The notes: generated from the sequence alone by a model not told the origin. 6,544 nt of DNA from Candidatus Bathyarchaeota archaeon (GCA_014859755.1 JACUTO010000082.1:1-6544), one strand, 5' to 3'; positions 1-4,802 are shown, numbered from the stretch's first letter. Numbers and translations are program-made.

Positions 1-83
1 TGTGAAAAAAGCATAATTTTCAAGCCTTTTTGAAAAATAAGTTAATGCGGGCGGGACGGGATTTGAACCCGCGACCCCGAGCT

Positions 84-96
84 CTCTTCTTCAGTT
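84..96 (-). other. tRNA-Arg intron 3 (13 nt, canonical position 37/38)
   Basis: The intron lies directly after position 37 and is very short. The central helix would be loop bases CTCC (102-99) with intron bases GAAG (89-86), three of four pairs. The bulges are TA|A and AG|A, and a six-base loop closes the intron with no inner helix, so this is a relaxed motif. The outer helix is the anticodon stem, which is complete only after intron 2 is removed. Confidence 0.72.
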
Positions 97-104
97 TAGG
101 AGGC

Positions 105-128
105 TTACACCAGCTACGGTTCTGCTGT
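105..128 (-). other. tRNA-Arg intron 2 (24 nt, between positions 29 and 30)
   Basis: This has a complete BHB. Outer helix is AGG (137-135) with CCT (103-101). The four-pair central helix is GCAC (134-131) with GTGT (110-107, one G-U). The two three-base bulges are GA|A and AA|G. The intron helix is CAGC (127-124) with GCTG (114-111). The cut positions derived from this fold are exactly those needed to give a perfect anticodon stem. Position 29/30, inside the anticodon stem, is non-canonical. Confidence 0.85.
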
Positions 129-150
129 TCGTGCCCTATCCTGGCTAGGC

Positions 151-178
151 GTCGGTGGAAAGTTAAATCAACTCTCTA
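151..178 (-). other. tRNA-Arg intron 1 (28 nt, between positions 9 and 10)
   Basis: A seven-pair hairpin fills the intron: GAGAGTT (176-170) with AACTTTC (164-158, one G-U) around a five-base loop. The splice fold is a near-canonical BHB. Outer helix is GGG of the acceptor strand with CCT of the D stem. The central helix is CGGG with ACCG, of which the G-A pair fails. The bulges are TA|T and AC|G. This is a non-canonical position, and the one mismatch makes it a relaxed motif. Confidence 0.75.
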
Positions 179-207
179 TACCCGCCCAGCTTCTCCCGCC
201 AACATAT

Positions 208-216
208 TTCTTATAT
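208..216 (-). promoter_or_regulatory. TATA-like box for tRNA-Arg
   Basis: The minus strand reads TATAAG at 215-210, 23 to 28 bases upstream of the tRNA 5' end, the usual archaeal TATA distance if transcription starts at or just before the mature end. The box lies inside a perfect inverted repeat, AACATAT (201-207) and ATATGTT (213-219). Confidence 0.45.
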
Positions 217-223
217 GTTGAAT

Positions 224-231
224 GTTATAAC
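224..231 (+). promoter_or_regulatory. TATA-like box for the HAD phosphatase gene
   Basis: GTTATAAC lies about 41 to 48 bases before the preferred GTG start at 272. It would place transcription start near 252-257, giving a short leader that carries the GGAGGT ribosome site. It sits back to back with the tRNA-Arg box. Confidence 0.35.
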
Positions 232-271
232 CCTAGCGCCGAAGGCAGAGGTGTAAGTGGAGGTTTCAGAG

Positions 272-913
272 GTGAAAAAGCTGAGGTTGGTGGTCTTTGA
301 TGTGGATGGAACTTTGATGAAGGCTGTTAGCAGCTGGCAGTTTTTGCATGAGAGGCTGGGCACATGGGATAGGGGGAAGCAATATGCTGAGCGGTTCTTT
401 CGAGGGGTCATCACGTATGAGGATTGGGCTAGGTTGGACGCTTCTCTGTGGAGAGGCTTGGAGCTTGGAAGAGTTAGGCGAATAGTTGACAGCATACCTT
501 ATACCGATGGGGCGCGAGACGTCATAACCATCCTGAGAAGGAACTGTTTTAAGGTGGTTTTGCTGAGCGCCGGCTTGTCCCTTGTAACGGAAAGAATCGA
601 AAGAGAGATCGGAGTTGACGGCTCCTTAGCCAACGATTTGAAGGTTGAGAACAGTCTTCTAACAGGCGAGGTGAAGGTAAACGTGTCGGTTGACAACAAG
701 GACACCGTTTTGCTTCGTATGCTGAAGAAGTTCAATGTGGGAATGGACGAGTGTGCGGCTGTTGGTGACGACGAAACCCTGATACCATTGTTTGAAGGGG
801 TAAGCCTCTCAATAGCCTTCAATCCACGTAGCTGGGTGGTGGAAGAGAAAGCGGACGTTGTTGTCAAAGGCGACGACTTACGTGAGGTTTTGCCTTATCT
901 TCTAGGCAAGTAA
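272..913 (+). CDS. HAD-superfamily phosphatase, phosphoserine phosphatase-like (213 aa)
   Basis: A cytosolic haloacid-dehalogenase-fold hydrolase, probably a phosphomonoesterase. Motif I is FDVDGT with nucleophile Asp10 and general acid Asp12. Motif II is LLSAG with Ser99. Motif III is Lys143 in VDNKDTVL. Motif IV is GDDETLIP at about 165-172. The 25-90 region is a helical cap of the type seen in HAD subfamily I. Length and motif spacing match archaeal SerB-like proteins of about 210 residues. One oddity: SerB proteins usually have GDGxND in motif IV, and here the second aspartate position is Leu, with Asp and Glu just before it, so the substrate may not be phosphoserine. An in-frame GTG at 257 would add five residues. 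I prefer 272 because GGAGGT (259-264) sits seven bases ahead of it, while the 257 start overlaps that site. tRNA-Leu follows 34 bases downstream on the same strand. Confidence 0.85.
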   Translation: MKKLRLVVFDVDGTLMKAVSSWQFLHERLGTWDRGKQYAERFFRGVITYEDWARLDASLWRGLELGRVRRIVDSIPYTDGARDVITILRRNCFKVVLLSAGLSLVTERIEREIGVDGSLANDLKVENSLLTGEVKVNVSVDNKDTVLLRMLKKFNVGMDECAAVGDDETLIPLFEGVSLSIAFNPRSWVVEEKADVVVKGDDLREVLPYLLGK

Positions 914-921
914 CATTTAAG
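914..921 (+). promoter_or_regulatory. TATA-like box for tRNA-Leu
   Basis: CATTTAAG lies 27 to 34 bases before the mature tRNA 5' end at 948, immediately after the stop codon of the phosphatase gene. Spacing fits an independent tRNA promoter; read-through from the phosphatase gene is also possible. Confidence 0.4.
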
Positions 922-972
922 TCAAACATGCAATTTGAGTATGGGTGGCGGGGGTACCCGAGCCAGGTCTAA

Positions 973-1002
973 GTAGCGGGTCAGAAGAAACCTCTAGGAA
1001 AA
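973..1002 (+). other. tRNA-Leu intron 1 (30 nt, D arm, position 22/23)
   Basis: Central helix TCT (968-970) with GGA (997-999), one T-G wobble and a failed fourth pair. Bulges are AA|G on both sides. Inner helix is TAG (974-976) with CTA (994-996), extended past a C-T mismatch by GG with CC (978-979 and 991-992). Repeated A and G at the ends allow the same spliced product from cuts one or two bases away; this register gives the best fold. It is a non-canonical position. Confidence 0.75.
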
Positions 1003-1017
1003 GGGGGAGGACTTAAG

Positions 1018-1040
1018 CGGATTAGAACGTTTCCCGAGAA
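1018..1040 (+). other. tRNA-Leu intron 2 (23 nt, canonical position 37/38)
   Basis: The outer helix is the anticodon stem. The central helix pairs loop bases CTTA (1012-1015) with CGAG (1035-1038): C-G, T-A, T-G and one A-C mismatch. Bulges are AG|C and AA|A. The inner helix is GGA (1019-1021) with TCC (1032-1034). This is the commonest archaeal tRNA intron site. Confidence 0.82.
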
Positions 1041-1212
1041 ATCCTCTGGCGTAGGCCTCCGCGGGTTCAAATCCCGCCCCCCGCACCACAGATAATTCCG
1101 CGCGCGTGATGATACATCGCCGTAGCGCACAGCCAAGCCTAACAACAGACATCAACAGCCTAAACATCCATGAATACACGCGCATTTAGAAGTCATCTTT
1201 ACTTTGAAATAG

Positions 1213-1225
1213 CTTAAAAAAGAAG
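1213..1225 (-). terminator. Oligo-T terminator of the TM-helix protein gene
   Basis: The minus strand carries six T residues in CTTTTTTAAG-type context, about 30 bases after the stop codon at 1252. Oligo-T without a required hairpin is the usual archaeal termination signal. Confidence 0.4.
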
Positions 1226-1251
1226 GGGAGTTGCGGAAAACTGAAAGTTGG

Positions 1252-2091
1252 TCAGGAAGCTTCTTTCGACATCTTTTTGGCCATACTGTAAACTACGGGG
1301 ATCAGCATTATCGCCAGAGCAATCGCAAAAGCCCAGGAAATATTAGCCACAATGTCTGTAACTCCTTCAAACGTAGAAAAAATCGCCCCTGCGCCGATGA
1401 TAAGGAAAACGCTGTAAAGCACGAATTTTGCGTATCCCGCAACCTCTGCGAACTCTTTGTGGTCGTCTGTGATCGACTTAATCAAGCCATCTGTTAACGC
1501 TATCCCTGCGCCTATCATAACGAAGCCTAGGATCAAAGGATAAACTAAGGCGCCTCCAAGTAGCATAAGATCCAACGCTATCAGAAGTACCACTGCTATC
1601 AAACCGATTAGAAGAAGGTTCTTTAACATGTCAGCTATCTCGGCTTTTGCTTCTGGTAAGACGGGTTTCAACGTGTCTCCCACCAGAGATGCCAGGAACC
1701 CAACCAAAACGGTGCCTACGACTATTATCACGATTCCTCCGAGAAGTCTAGGCAAGTAGGCTGCCACGGCAACCAAAAATTCGCCTACAGGACCTGCTAT
1801 GTTTAATATCTGTATCGCCAAGATGACAGATAGGACGACGATGAAAGCCGTCGTGACTCCGCCAACGAAAGATGAGATATCTAATCCGGCGGATCTAAAG
1901 GCTTTTCCCGTATCAGTTTGCTCGAAGCTTTTTTCTATACCCATTTTCTCGATGAGTTTGTTTACAGCTTTTCCAACGACTTTCCCAACAGCGTATCCGA
2001 CGAGTATTACTATGATAGCAGCAATAACCGCTGGCAAGGCTGCAGCGATGTCTTCAAGTATTCCGCTCAACATTTCTCCAAGATCTACCAA
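1252..2091 (-). CDS. Conserved TM-helix repeat membrane protein, mechanosensitive-channel-like (279 aa)
   Basis: An integral membrane protein with about six hydrophobic segments at roughly residues 20-40, 80-100, 112-136, 157-180, 183-203 and 222-272 (the last probably two helices). Two segments share the pattern of the conserved TM-helix repeat found next to MscS-type channels: LP-x-VIAAIIVILVGYAVGKVV near 19-39 and LPRLLGGIVIIVVGTVLVG near 113-131. I see no cytoplasmic MscS beta domain after them, so this resembles stand-alone TM-helix proteins, whose role is unproven; ion conduction or osmotic sensing is an inference. The start is TTG at 2091, directly after an in-frame stop, with a weak GGTGTGA site upstream. 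ATG at 2073 (Met7) is the alternative, with GGAG very close to it. A TATA-like box lies at 2127-2137. The gene is transcribed towards tRNA-Leu. Confidence 0.82.
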   Translation of the reverse strand: MVDLGEMLSGILEDIAAALPAVIAAIIVILVGYAVGKVVGKAVNKLIEKMGIEKSFEQTDTGKAFRSAGLDISSFVGGVTTAFIVVLSVILAIQILNIAGPVGEFLVAVAAYLPRLLGGIVIIVVGTVLVGFLASLVGDTLKPVLPEAKAEIADMLKNLLLIGLIAVVLLIALDLMLLGGALVYPLILGFVMIGAGIALTDGLIKSITDDHKEFAEVAGYAKFVLYSVFLIIGAGAIFSTFEGVTDIVANISWAFAIALAIMLIPVVYSMAKKMSKEAS

Positions 2092-2126
2092 GAGTCACAC
2101 CATTCTCTCAATGTCCTTGTTTCTTT

Positions 2127-2137
2127 CTTATAATATT
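2127..2137 (-). promoter_or_regulatory. TATA-like box for the TM-helix protein gene
   Basis: The minus strand reads AATATTATAAG, 36 to 46 bases before the TTG start at 2091, implying a leader of about 15 bases. The element is nearly symmetrical and could also serve rightward transcription into 2140-2310. Confidence 0.4.
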
Positions 2138-2138
2138 T

Positions 2139-2310
2139 TGTATGCGGAGGTGTGGATTGGTCGAACGAGTACAAAAAATTGCGGAAGTTTTGCAGGCGCT
2201 ACGTTACAAGAGGCTTACTACAGATACTTAGAAGGTGATAACTAGCGAATAAAGCGAGCTTCCATCTTGATGTACAATATTGAGTGCGGCTTCTTATTCA
2301 CGCTTAACAA
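2139..2310. other. Gene-poor stretch with a candidate micro-ORF and a weak hairpin
   Basis: No convincing gene lies between the TM-helix gene and the promoter at 2311. A consensus ribosome site GGAGGTG (2146-2152) stands four bases before TTG at 2157, which opens a 24-codon frame ending at 2231 (product beginning MVERVQKIAEVLQALRY). ATG 2142 is in the same frame. GTG 2152 opens a different 28-codon frame to 2238. A weak inverted repeat pairs GCGAATAA (2245-2252) with TTATTCACGC (2294-2303) around a two-base bulge. None of these is strong enough alone to call a gene. Confidence 0.3.
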
Positions 2311-2319
2311 GCTTTATAG
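2311..2319 (+). promoter_or_regulatory. TATA box for the PH-like protein gene
   Basis: GCTTTATAG is close to the archaeal TATA consensus. Transcription would begin near 2340-2345, giving a leader of about 25 bases before the TTG at 2368. Confidence 0.5.
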
Positions 2320-2367
2320 TTGTTTCGTCTCAGATTTGATTCAGAATAGATAAAGAGAGTGTAAACT

Positions 2368-3003
2368 TTGGGCAAAATGGTTGGAATGTTCAAAGAGCTT
2401 GATGCTGGCGAGAGCGTGGTTTTTCAGACAAAAACTACGACACCCACAATATTTGCAAAGGGTGCGCAGGTTAGGAAGTGGAGAGGATTCGAGACGAGGG
2501 AAGTTCCGATCGCATATTCGATGGCGAATCTCTACCTCACGAATAAAAGGCTGTTGTTTTTAATCCACTCTGAGATCGAAGCACGTGCTCTTGAAGAAGG
2601 AAAGAGTTCAGGCCTTTCTGACGTGGCGGGAACATGGTTTGAGATACCCATCCTAACAATTGACGATGTGAATATCGTTCACAAGGACATCCGCAAAGAC
2701 GAAAACATAAAGAGATTTGTTTCATCGCTATCCAAACGAGGCACTGTTGAGCTAGTTCGACTAATATATGACAAACGGAAAACAACAGGCAAAATGAAAG
2801 AACTAATAGACTCAGCTTTCAAAACAGCACATCTTAAGAAAGTCGTAGGTGCTAACGACGAGATTTACGTAATGGGAAAAGAAATCTACAAAGAATTAGT
2901 CAGGCAAATCAAACTAAGCGCAGAAAAAGAAAAGATAGAAAAATTAAAGAAAAAATTGAAAAAAGCCAAGAAGAAAGAGAAAGAAATTCAAACGCATGCT
3001 TAG
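2368..3003 (+). CDS. PH/GRAM-like domain protein with lysine-rich coiled-coil tail (211 aa)
   Basis: I do not recognise a named family. Residues 10-135 have the alternating beta pattern of a bacterial or archaeal PH/GRAM-like fold: VVFQTKTTTPTIF near 17-29, the characteristic LYLTNKRLLFL strand pair at 55-65, FEIPILTIDDV at 91-101, and VELVRLIYDK at 127-136. The YLTNKRL motif is typical of small PH-like proteins in prokaryotes. Residues 170-208 form a highly charged helix, very rich in Lys and Glu, probably a coiled coil or a nucleic-acid or membrane-surface binding tail. There is no signal peptide or membrane segment, so it should be cytosolic. The start is uncertain: TTG 2368 has a weak GAGAGTG seven bases upstream; ATG at 2377 or 2386 would remove three or six residues. 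It has its own TATA box and no operon partner. Confidence 0.78.
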   Translation: MGKMVGMFKELDAGESVVFQTKTTTPTIFAKGAQVRKWRGFETREVPIAYSMANLYLTNKRLLFLIHSEIEARALEEGKSSGLSDVAGTWFEIPILTIDDVNIVHKDIRKDENIKRFVSSLSKRGTVELVRLIYDKRKTTGKMKELIDSAFKTAHLKKVVGANDEIYVMGKEIYKELVRQIKLSAEKEKIEKLKKKLKKAKKKEKEIQTHA

Positions 3004-3200
3004 ACCTAACTCCGCTGTTTGGAACAAGATTCAAATCCAGTGACAAAATATAGCGCGTTGCGTCTAAAACTCCAAGCCAAACTATTTCCGTGGTCGTTTT
3101 AGACAAAGAAGATGCGCCCGCATCTCTAGGAGTCCAAAATCTAAAAGTTCCCCTTGTAGTTTGAATCAAGATTCGTGCTCATGATTTTCGGTTAAGAACT
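3004..3200. repeat. Intergenic region with inverted and direct repeats, possible structured RNA
   Basis: A perfect nine-base inverted repeat, GTCTAAAAC (3062-3070) and GTTTTAGAC (3096-3104), can form a hairpin extended by CCA/TGG inside. A second copy of TCTAAAA at 3140-3146 could pair with the same TTTTAGA arm, offering an alternative fold. A short hairpin GATGC-GCCC-GCATC follows at 3111-3124. The region is bracketed by a 16-base direct repeat with two mismatches, GTTTGGAACAAGATTC (3017-3032) and GTTTGAATCAAGATTC (3159-3174). It may be a trailer of the PH-like gene, a separate RNA or remains of a small element. Confidence 0.4.
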
Positions 3201-3208
3201 CATAAGTA
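3201..3208 (+). promoter_or_regulatory. Weak TATA-like box for the small membrane protein gene
   Basis: CATAAGTA lies 33 to 40 bases before ATG 3241, giving a leader of about 10 bases. The match to consensus is modest. Confidence 0.25.
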
Positions 3209-3240
3209 CCTGTTAGTTTTGAAAGAGTGTTGTGATAAAA

Positions 3241-3564
3241 ATGAAAAGCGAACATGCTTTTGCATTGATAGCTTTGATTTTGGGGATCGTCGGTGGCGTG
3301 CTTTTGTGTAAGGGCGCCATTGACCTCGCGTCAAAACTCTTGGAGGGAAGAGGGCACATTGGTGTTGAATCACCAGTGCTTATCGTAATAGGCGTCATAG
3401 CGATAATTGCCAGCGCGACGATTTGGACAGGACGTTACTTGGCTGGAGGGGTGACAAACATAATTCTAGGGATAATCACCGTTTTCTACGGGAAAGACGC
3501 CGAAGGTTTAATGATCCTAATTAGCGGCATCTTGGGTATTCTAGCACCGAAAATAAAAGACTAG
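3241..3564 (+). CDS. Small multi-pass membrane protein of unknown function (107 aa)
   Basis: An unrecognised small hydrophobic protein. Four hydrophobic segments are visible, roughly residues 7-29, 45-62, 67-83 and 87-101, joined by short charged links, with a lysine-rich C-terminus (PKIKD). The N-terminus MKSEH is short and polar and the first helix has no cleavage-site pattern, so it reads as an anchored membrane protein rather than a secreted one. Start choice: ATG 3241 is preceded by GTGAT (3232-3236) four bases upstream, which matches the GGTGAT part of the archaeal ribosome-binding consensus; the in-frame GTG 3232 would add three residues but has little in front of it. The gene ends 20 bases before the convergent end of the polymerase IV gene. 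Confidence 0.7.
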   Translation: MKSEHAFALIALILGIVGGVLLCKGAIDLASKLLEGRGHIGVESPVLIVIGVIAIIASATIWTGRYLAGGVTNIILGIITVFYGKDAEGLMILISGILGILAPKIKD

Positions 3565-3584
3565 ACAGCAAACCGTCAAAAGCT

Positions 3585-4694
3585 TCAATTCTTAGCAAGT
3601 CCTATAAAGTTCGTTATCTGTTTCTGCCTCTCTTGCTCTTTAACAAAGTTCGAGACTCTGACACCCACCCTTCTTGCCTCAAGTTCAGACTCGTTGAGGA
3701 ATTTTTCAAAAAGTTCTTTCACAGTTTTCTTGAGGACTTCCAGTTCATTCGTAGGATTTTCAAGGGTTTTGGATCGGCTGCGAACGCTCATGTCTACCAT
3801 AACCGCAACTATTCCAACAGACTTGAAACCAAGTTCTCGTTGCACAAGCTTTGCATGAACTTCGTCGCATAATTGGTTAGCTCTCTCAAGGATAACCTTC
3901 AAATCCCGTGTGTCTCCCTTCAAGGTGGAAATCCTACTTATGGATTCAACTTCGCCCCTTTCTTGAACAGGCTCATCATCTACTCCAATTGAGGCGTTGT
4001 GGAAATAAATCCCCAACTTCTTCCCAAAAACTTCAATCAATCTCTGCACATCATACTTCGCCAGATCACCGATCGTGCTGATCACCAAAGTCTGCATTCT
4101 CTTCTTGGTTTTTCTTCCAACGCCGATAAGGCGGCTTACTGGTAGGGGAGATAAAAAGCTTTCAACTTGCTCAGGCTCGACGATCGTTAAACCGTCAGGC
4201 TTTTGGATGTCCGCGGCAATTTTGGCAACAAGCTTGTTTGGCCCGATGCCAATCGAGCAAGTGAGTTTTTGTTGGGCTTTCACTTCTTCCTTTATTCTCT
4301 GGGCAAGTTCCTTTGCCTCTTCAAGGCTTCCCTTTACCTTTTGGCTCACGTCCAAGTATGCTTCGTCTATTCCAACCTGTTCGAAAAGGTCGGCATGGCT
4401 CCTCAGAATTCTCATTATTTCCTCTGAAACTTCTTCGTAAAACTCGTGGTCCACTGGCAGAAAGACGGCGTCCTTCTTCTTCAGTTTCTTTTTCGCCAAG
4501 AAGATAGGAATTCCCGACGTCACGCCATATTTTCTGGCTATGTAGTTTGCCGTGCTCACGGCTCCGCTGTCTTCGCTGCGTCCAGAATACACGCATACAA
4601 CCACCGGCTTGTCTTTTAGGGAAGGGTTCCTCCTCTCCTCGCACTGGGCGAAGAAGTAGTCCAAGTCCACCAACATTATAACTCTGGCTTGCAA
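3585..4694 (-). CDS. dinB: DNA polymerase IV, Y-family (Dpo4/Dbh type), 369 aa
   Basis: A translesion DNA polymerase. The N-terminus MQARVIMLVDLDYFFAQ matches Dpo4-type proteins, with catalytic Asp10. The second carboxylate pair is Asp110-Glu111 in IDEAYLD. The steric-gate position is Phe15 (Tyr in Dpo4, Phe in Dbh). The finger segment SGRSEDSGAVSTANYIARK is close to Dpo4. The thumb has a helix-hairpin-helix near IGVGRKTKKR, followed by STIGDLAKY, and the little-finger domain fills about residues 235-345. The tail QKQITNFI (357-364) fits the PCNA-interaction pattern. The longest frame begins at TTG 4727, but family alignment starts near VIMLVDLD. TTG 4694 is preceded by GAGGTG (4707-4702) at seven bases and is preferred; ATG 4676 is the alternative. 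Length is slightly above the 352 residues of Dpo4. Confidence 0.95.
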   Translation of the reverse strand: MQARVIMLVDLDYFFAQCEERRNPSLKDKPVVVCVYSGRSEDSGAVSTANYIARKYGVTSGIPIFLAKKKLKKKDAVFLPVDHEFYEEVSEEIMRILRSHADLFEQVGIDEAYLDVSQKVKGSLEEAKELAQRIKEEVKAQQKLTCSIGIGPNKLVAKIAADIQKPDGLTIVEPEQVESFLSPLPVSRLIGVGRKTKKRMQTLVISTIGDLAKYDVQRLIEVFGKKLGIYFHNASIGVDDEPVQERGEVESISRISTLKGDTRDLKVILERANQLCDEVHAKLVQRELGFKSVGIVAVMVDMSVRSRSKTLENPTNELEVLKKTVKELFEKFLNESELEARRVGVRVSNFVKEQERQKQITNFIGLAKN

Positions 4695-4701
4695 AGGTTG
4701 C

Positions 4702-4707
4702 CACCTC
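4702..4707 (-). promoter_or_regulatory. Ribosome binding site deciding the polymerase IV start
   Basis: GAGGTG on the minus strand, seven bases before TTG 4694. No comparable site precedes TTG 4727 or ATG 4676. Confidence 0.55.
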
Positions 4708-4770
4708 ACGAATAAGAAACGTCGCAAATAATTTCCATGCTTTTGTCTCCAAGATTTGATTAACGTTACA

Positions 4771-4779
4771 CTATAAAAT
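4771..4779 (-). promoter_or_regulatory. TATA box for the polymerase IV gene
   Basis: The minus strand reads ATTTTATAG. Transcription would start near 4745-4750, leaving a leader of about 50 bases before TTG 4694. Confidence 0.45.
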
Positions 4780-4802
4780 AATCTAACCTTAGTTCGTTAA
4801 AG

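Larger units (their letters stand above)
48..187 (-). tRNA. tRNA-Arg (anticodon CCU), three introns
   Basis: Decodes AGG. On the minus strand the acceptor arms GGGCGGG (187-181) and CCCGCCC (55-49) pair perfectly, with discriminator G48 and no encoded CCA. The T arm is GCGGG-TTCAAAT-CCCGT (72-56). The gene is 140 bases long; a 75-nt cloverleaf appears only when three segments are removed. Exons are 187-179, 150-129, 104-97 and 83-48. The spliced molecule has TA at 8-9, D arm GCCT-AGCCAGGATA-GGGC, anticodon stem CGAGC/GCTCG with loop CTCCTAA, and a five-base variable loop GGGTC. Without splicing, the base after the apparent stem CGAAC is not U33 and the stem has an A-C mismatch, which is why introns are required. 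The G discriminator and the D-arm sequence fit archaeal tRNA-Arg. The identity rests on the anticodon and overall pattern, not on a database comparison. Confidence 0.88.
948..1085 (+). tRNA. tRNA-Leu (anticodon UAA), two introns
   Basis: Decodes UUA. Acceptor arms GCGGGGG (948-954) and CCCCCGC (1078-1084) pair perfectly, with discriminator A1085 followed by an encoded CCA (1086-1088). The T arm is GCGGG-TTCAAAT-CCCGC (1061-1077). Removing 973-1002 and 1018-1040 gives an 85-nt class II tRNA: TA at 8-9, D stem CCC/GGG with a GAGCCAGG-containing loop, anticodon stem GAGGA/TCCTC with loop CTTAAGA, and a 14-base variable arm with a GGC/GCC stem. The long variable arm, A discriminator and UAA anticodon agree on leucine. 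Exons are 948-972, 1003-1017 and 1041-1085. A literal D stem CCCG/CGGG using 977-980 is possible but leaves too long a D loop and displaces the anticodon arm. Confidence 0.9.

Noticed and set aside
17..40. TTTTCA/TGAAAA hairpin and T tract after tRNA-Arg as a terminator
   Set aside because: The T tract (33-37 on the minus strand) could end transcription, but the region is generally AT-rich and the hairpin is weak, so it is not called as a feature.
127..131. Unspliced anticodon stem CGAAC with GCTCG in tRNA-Arg
   Set aside because: It has an A-C mismatch and lacks U33 after the stem; splicing at the BHB gives a perfect CGAGC stem and a normal loop.
30..221. Plus-strand frame of 63 codons across the tRNA-Arg gene
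   Set aside because: It is a translation of the tRNA and its introns; such tRNA shadows give arginine- and proline-rich peptides with no ribosome site.
1106..1112. GTGATGA as box C of a C/D guide RNA
   Set aside because: No box D (CTGA) or internal D'/C' pair at proper spacing on this strand.
994..1185. Minus-strand frame of 63 codons overlapping tRNA-Leu
   Set aside because: It is the antisense of the tRNA T arm, a common false gene (GAGFEPA-type peptide).
1799..2245. Plus-strand frame of 148 codons
   Set aside because: Mostly antisense to the well-supported membrane protein gene, with a serine/threonine/proline-rich product typical of antisense frames of hydrophobic genes.
2909..3169. 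Minus-strand frame of 86 codons with a rather protein-like first half
   Set aside because: It starts at TTG with no ribosome site, its second half is antisense to the lysine-rich tail of the PH-like protein, and I cannot link it to a family. A decayed gene fragment in 3004-3169 cannot be excluded.
4321..4752. Alternative minus-strand frame of 143 codons overlapping the polymerase IV start
   Set aside because: Shadow frame; the overlapping frame carries all Dpo4-type motifs.
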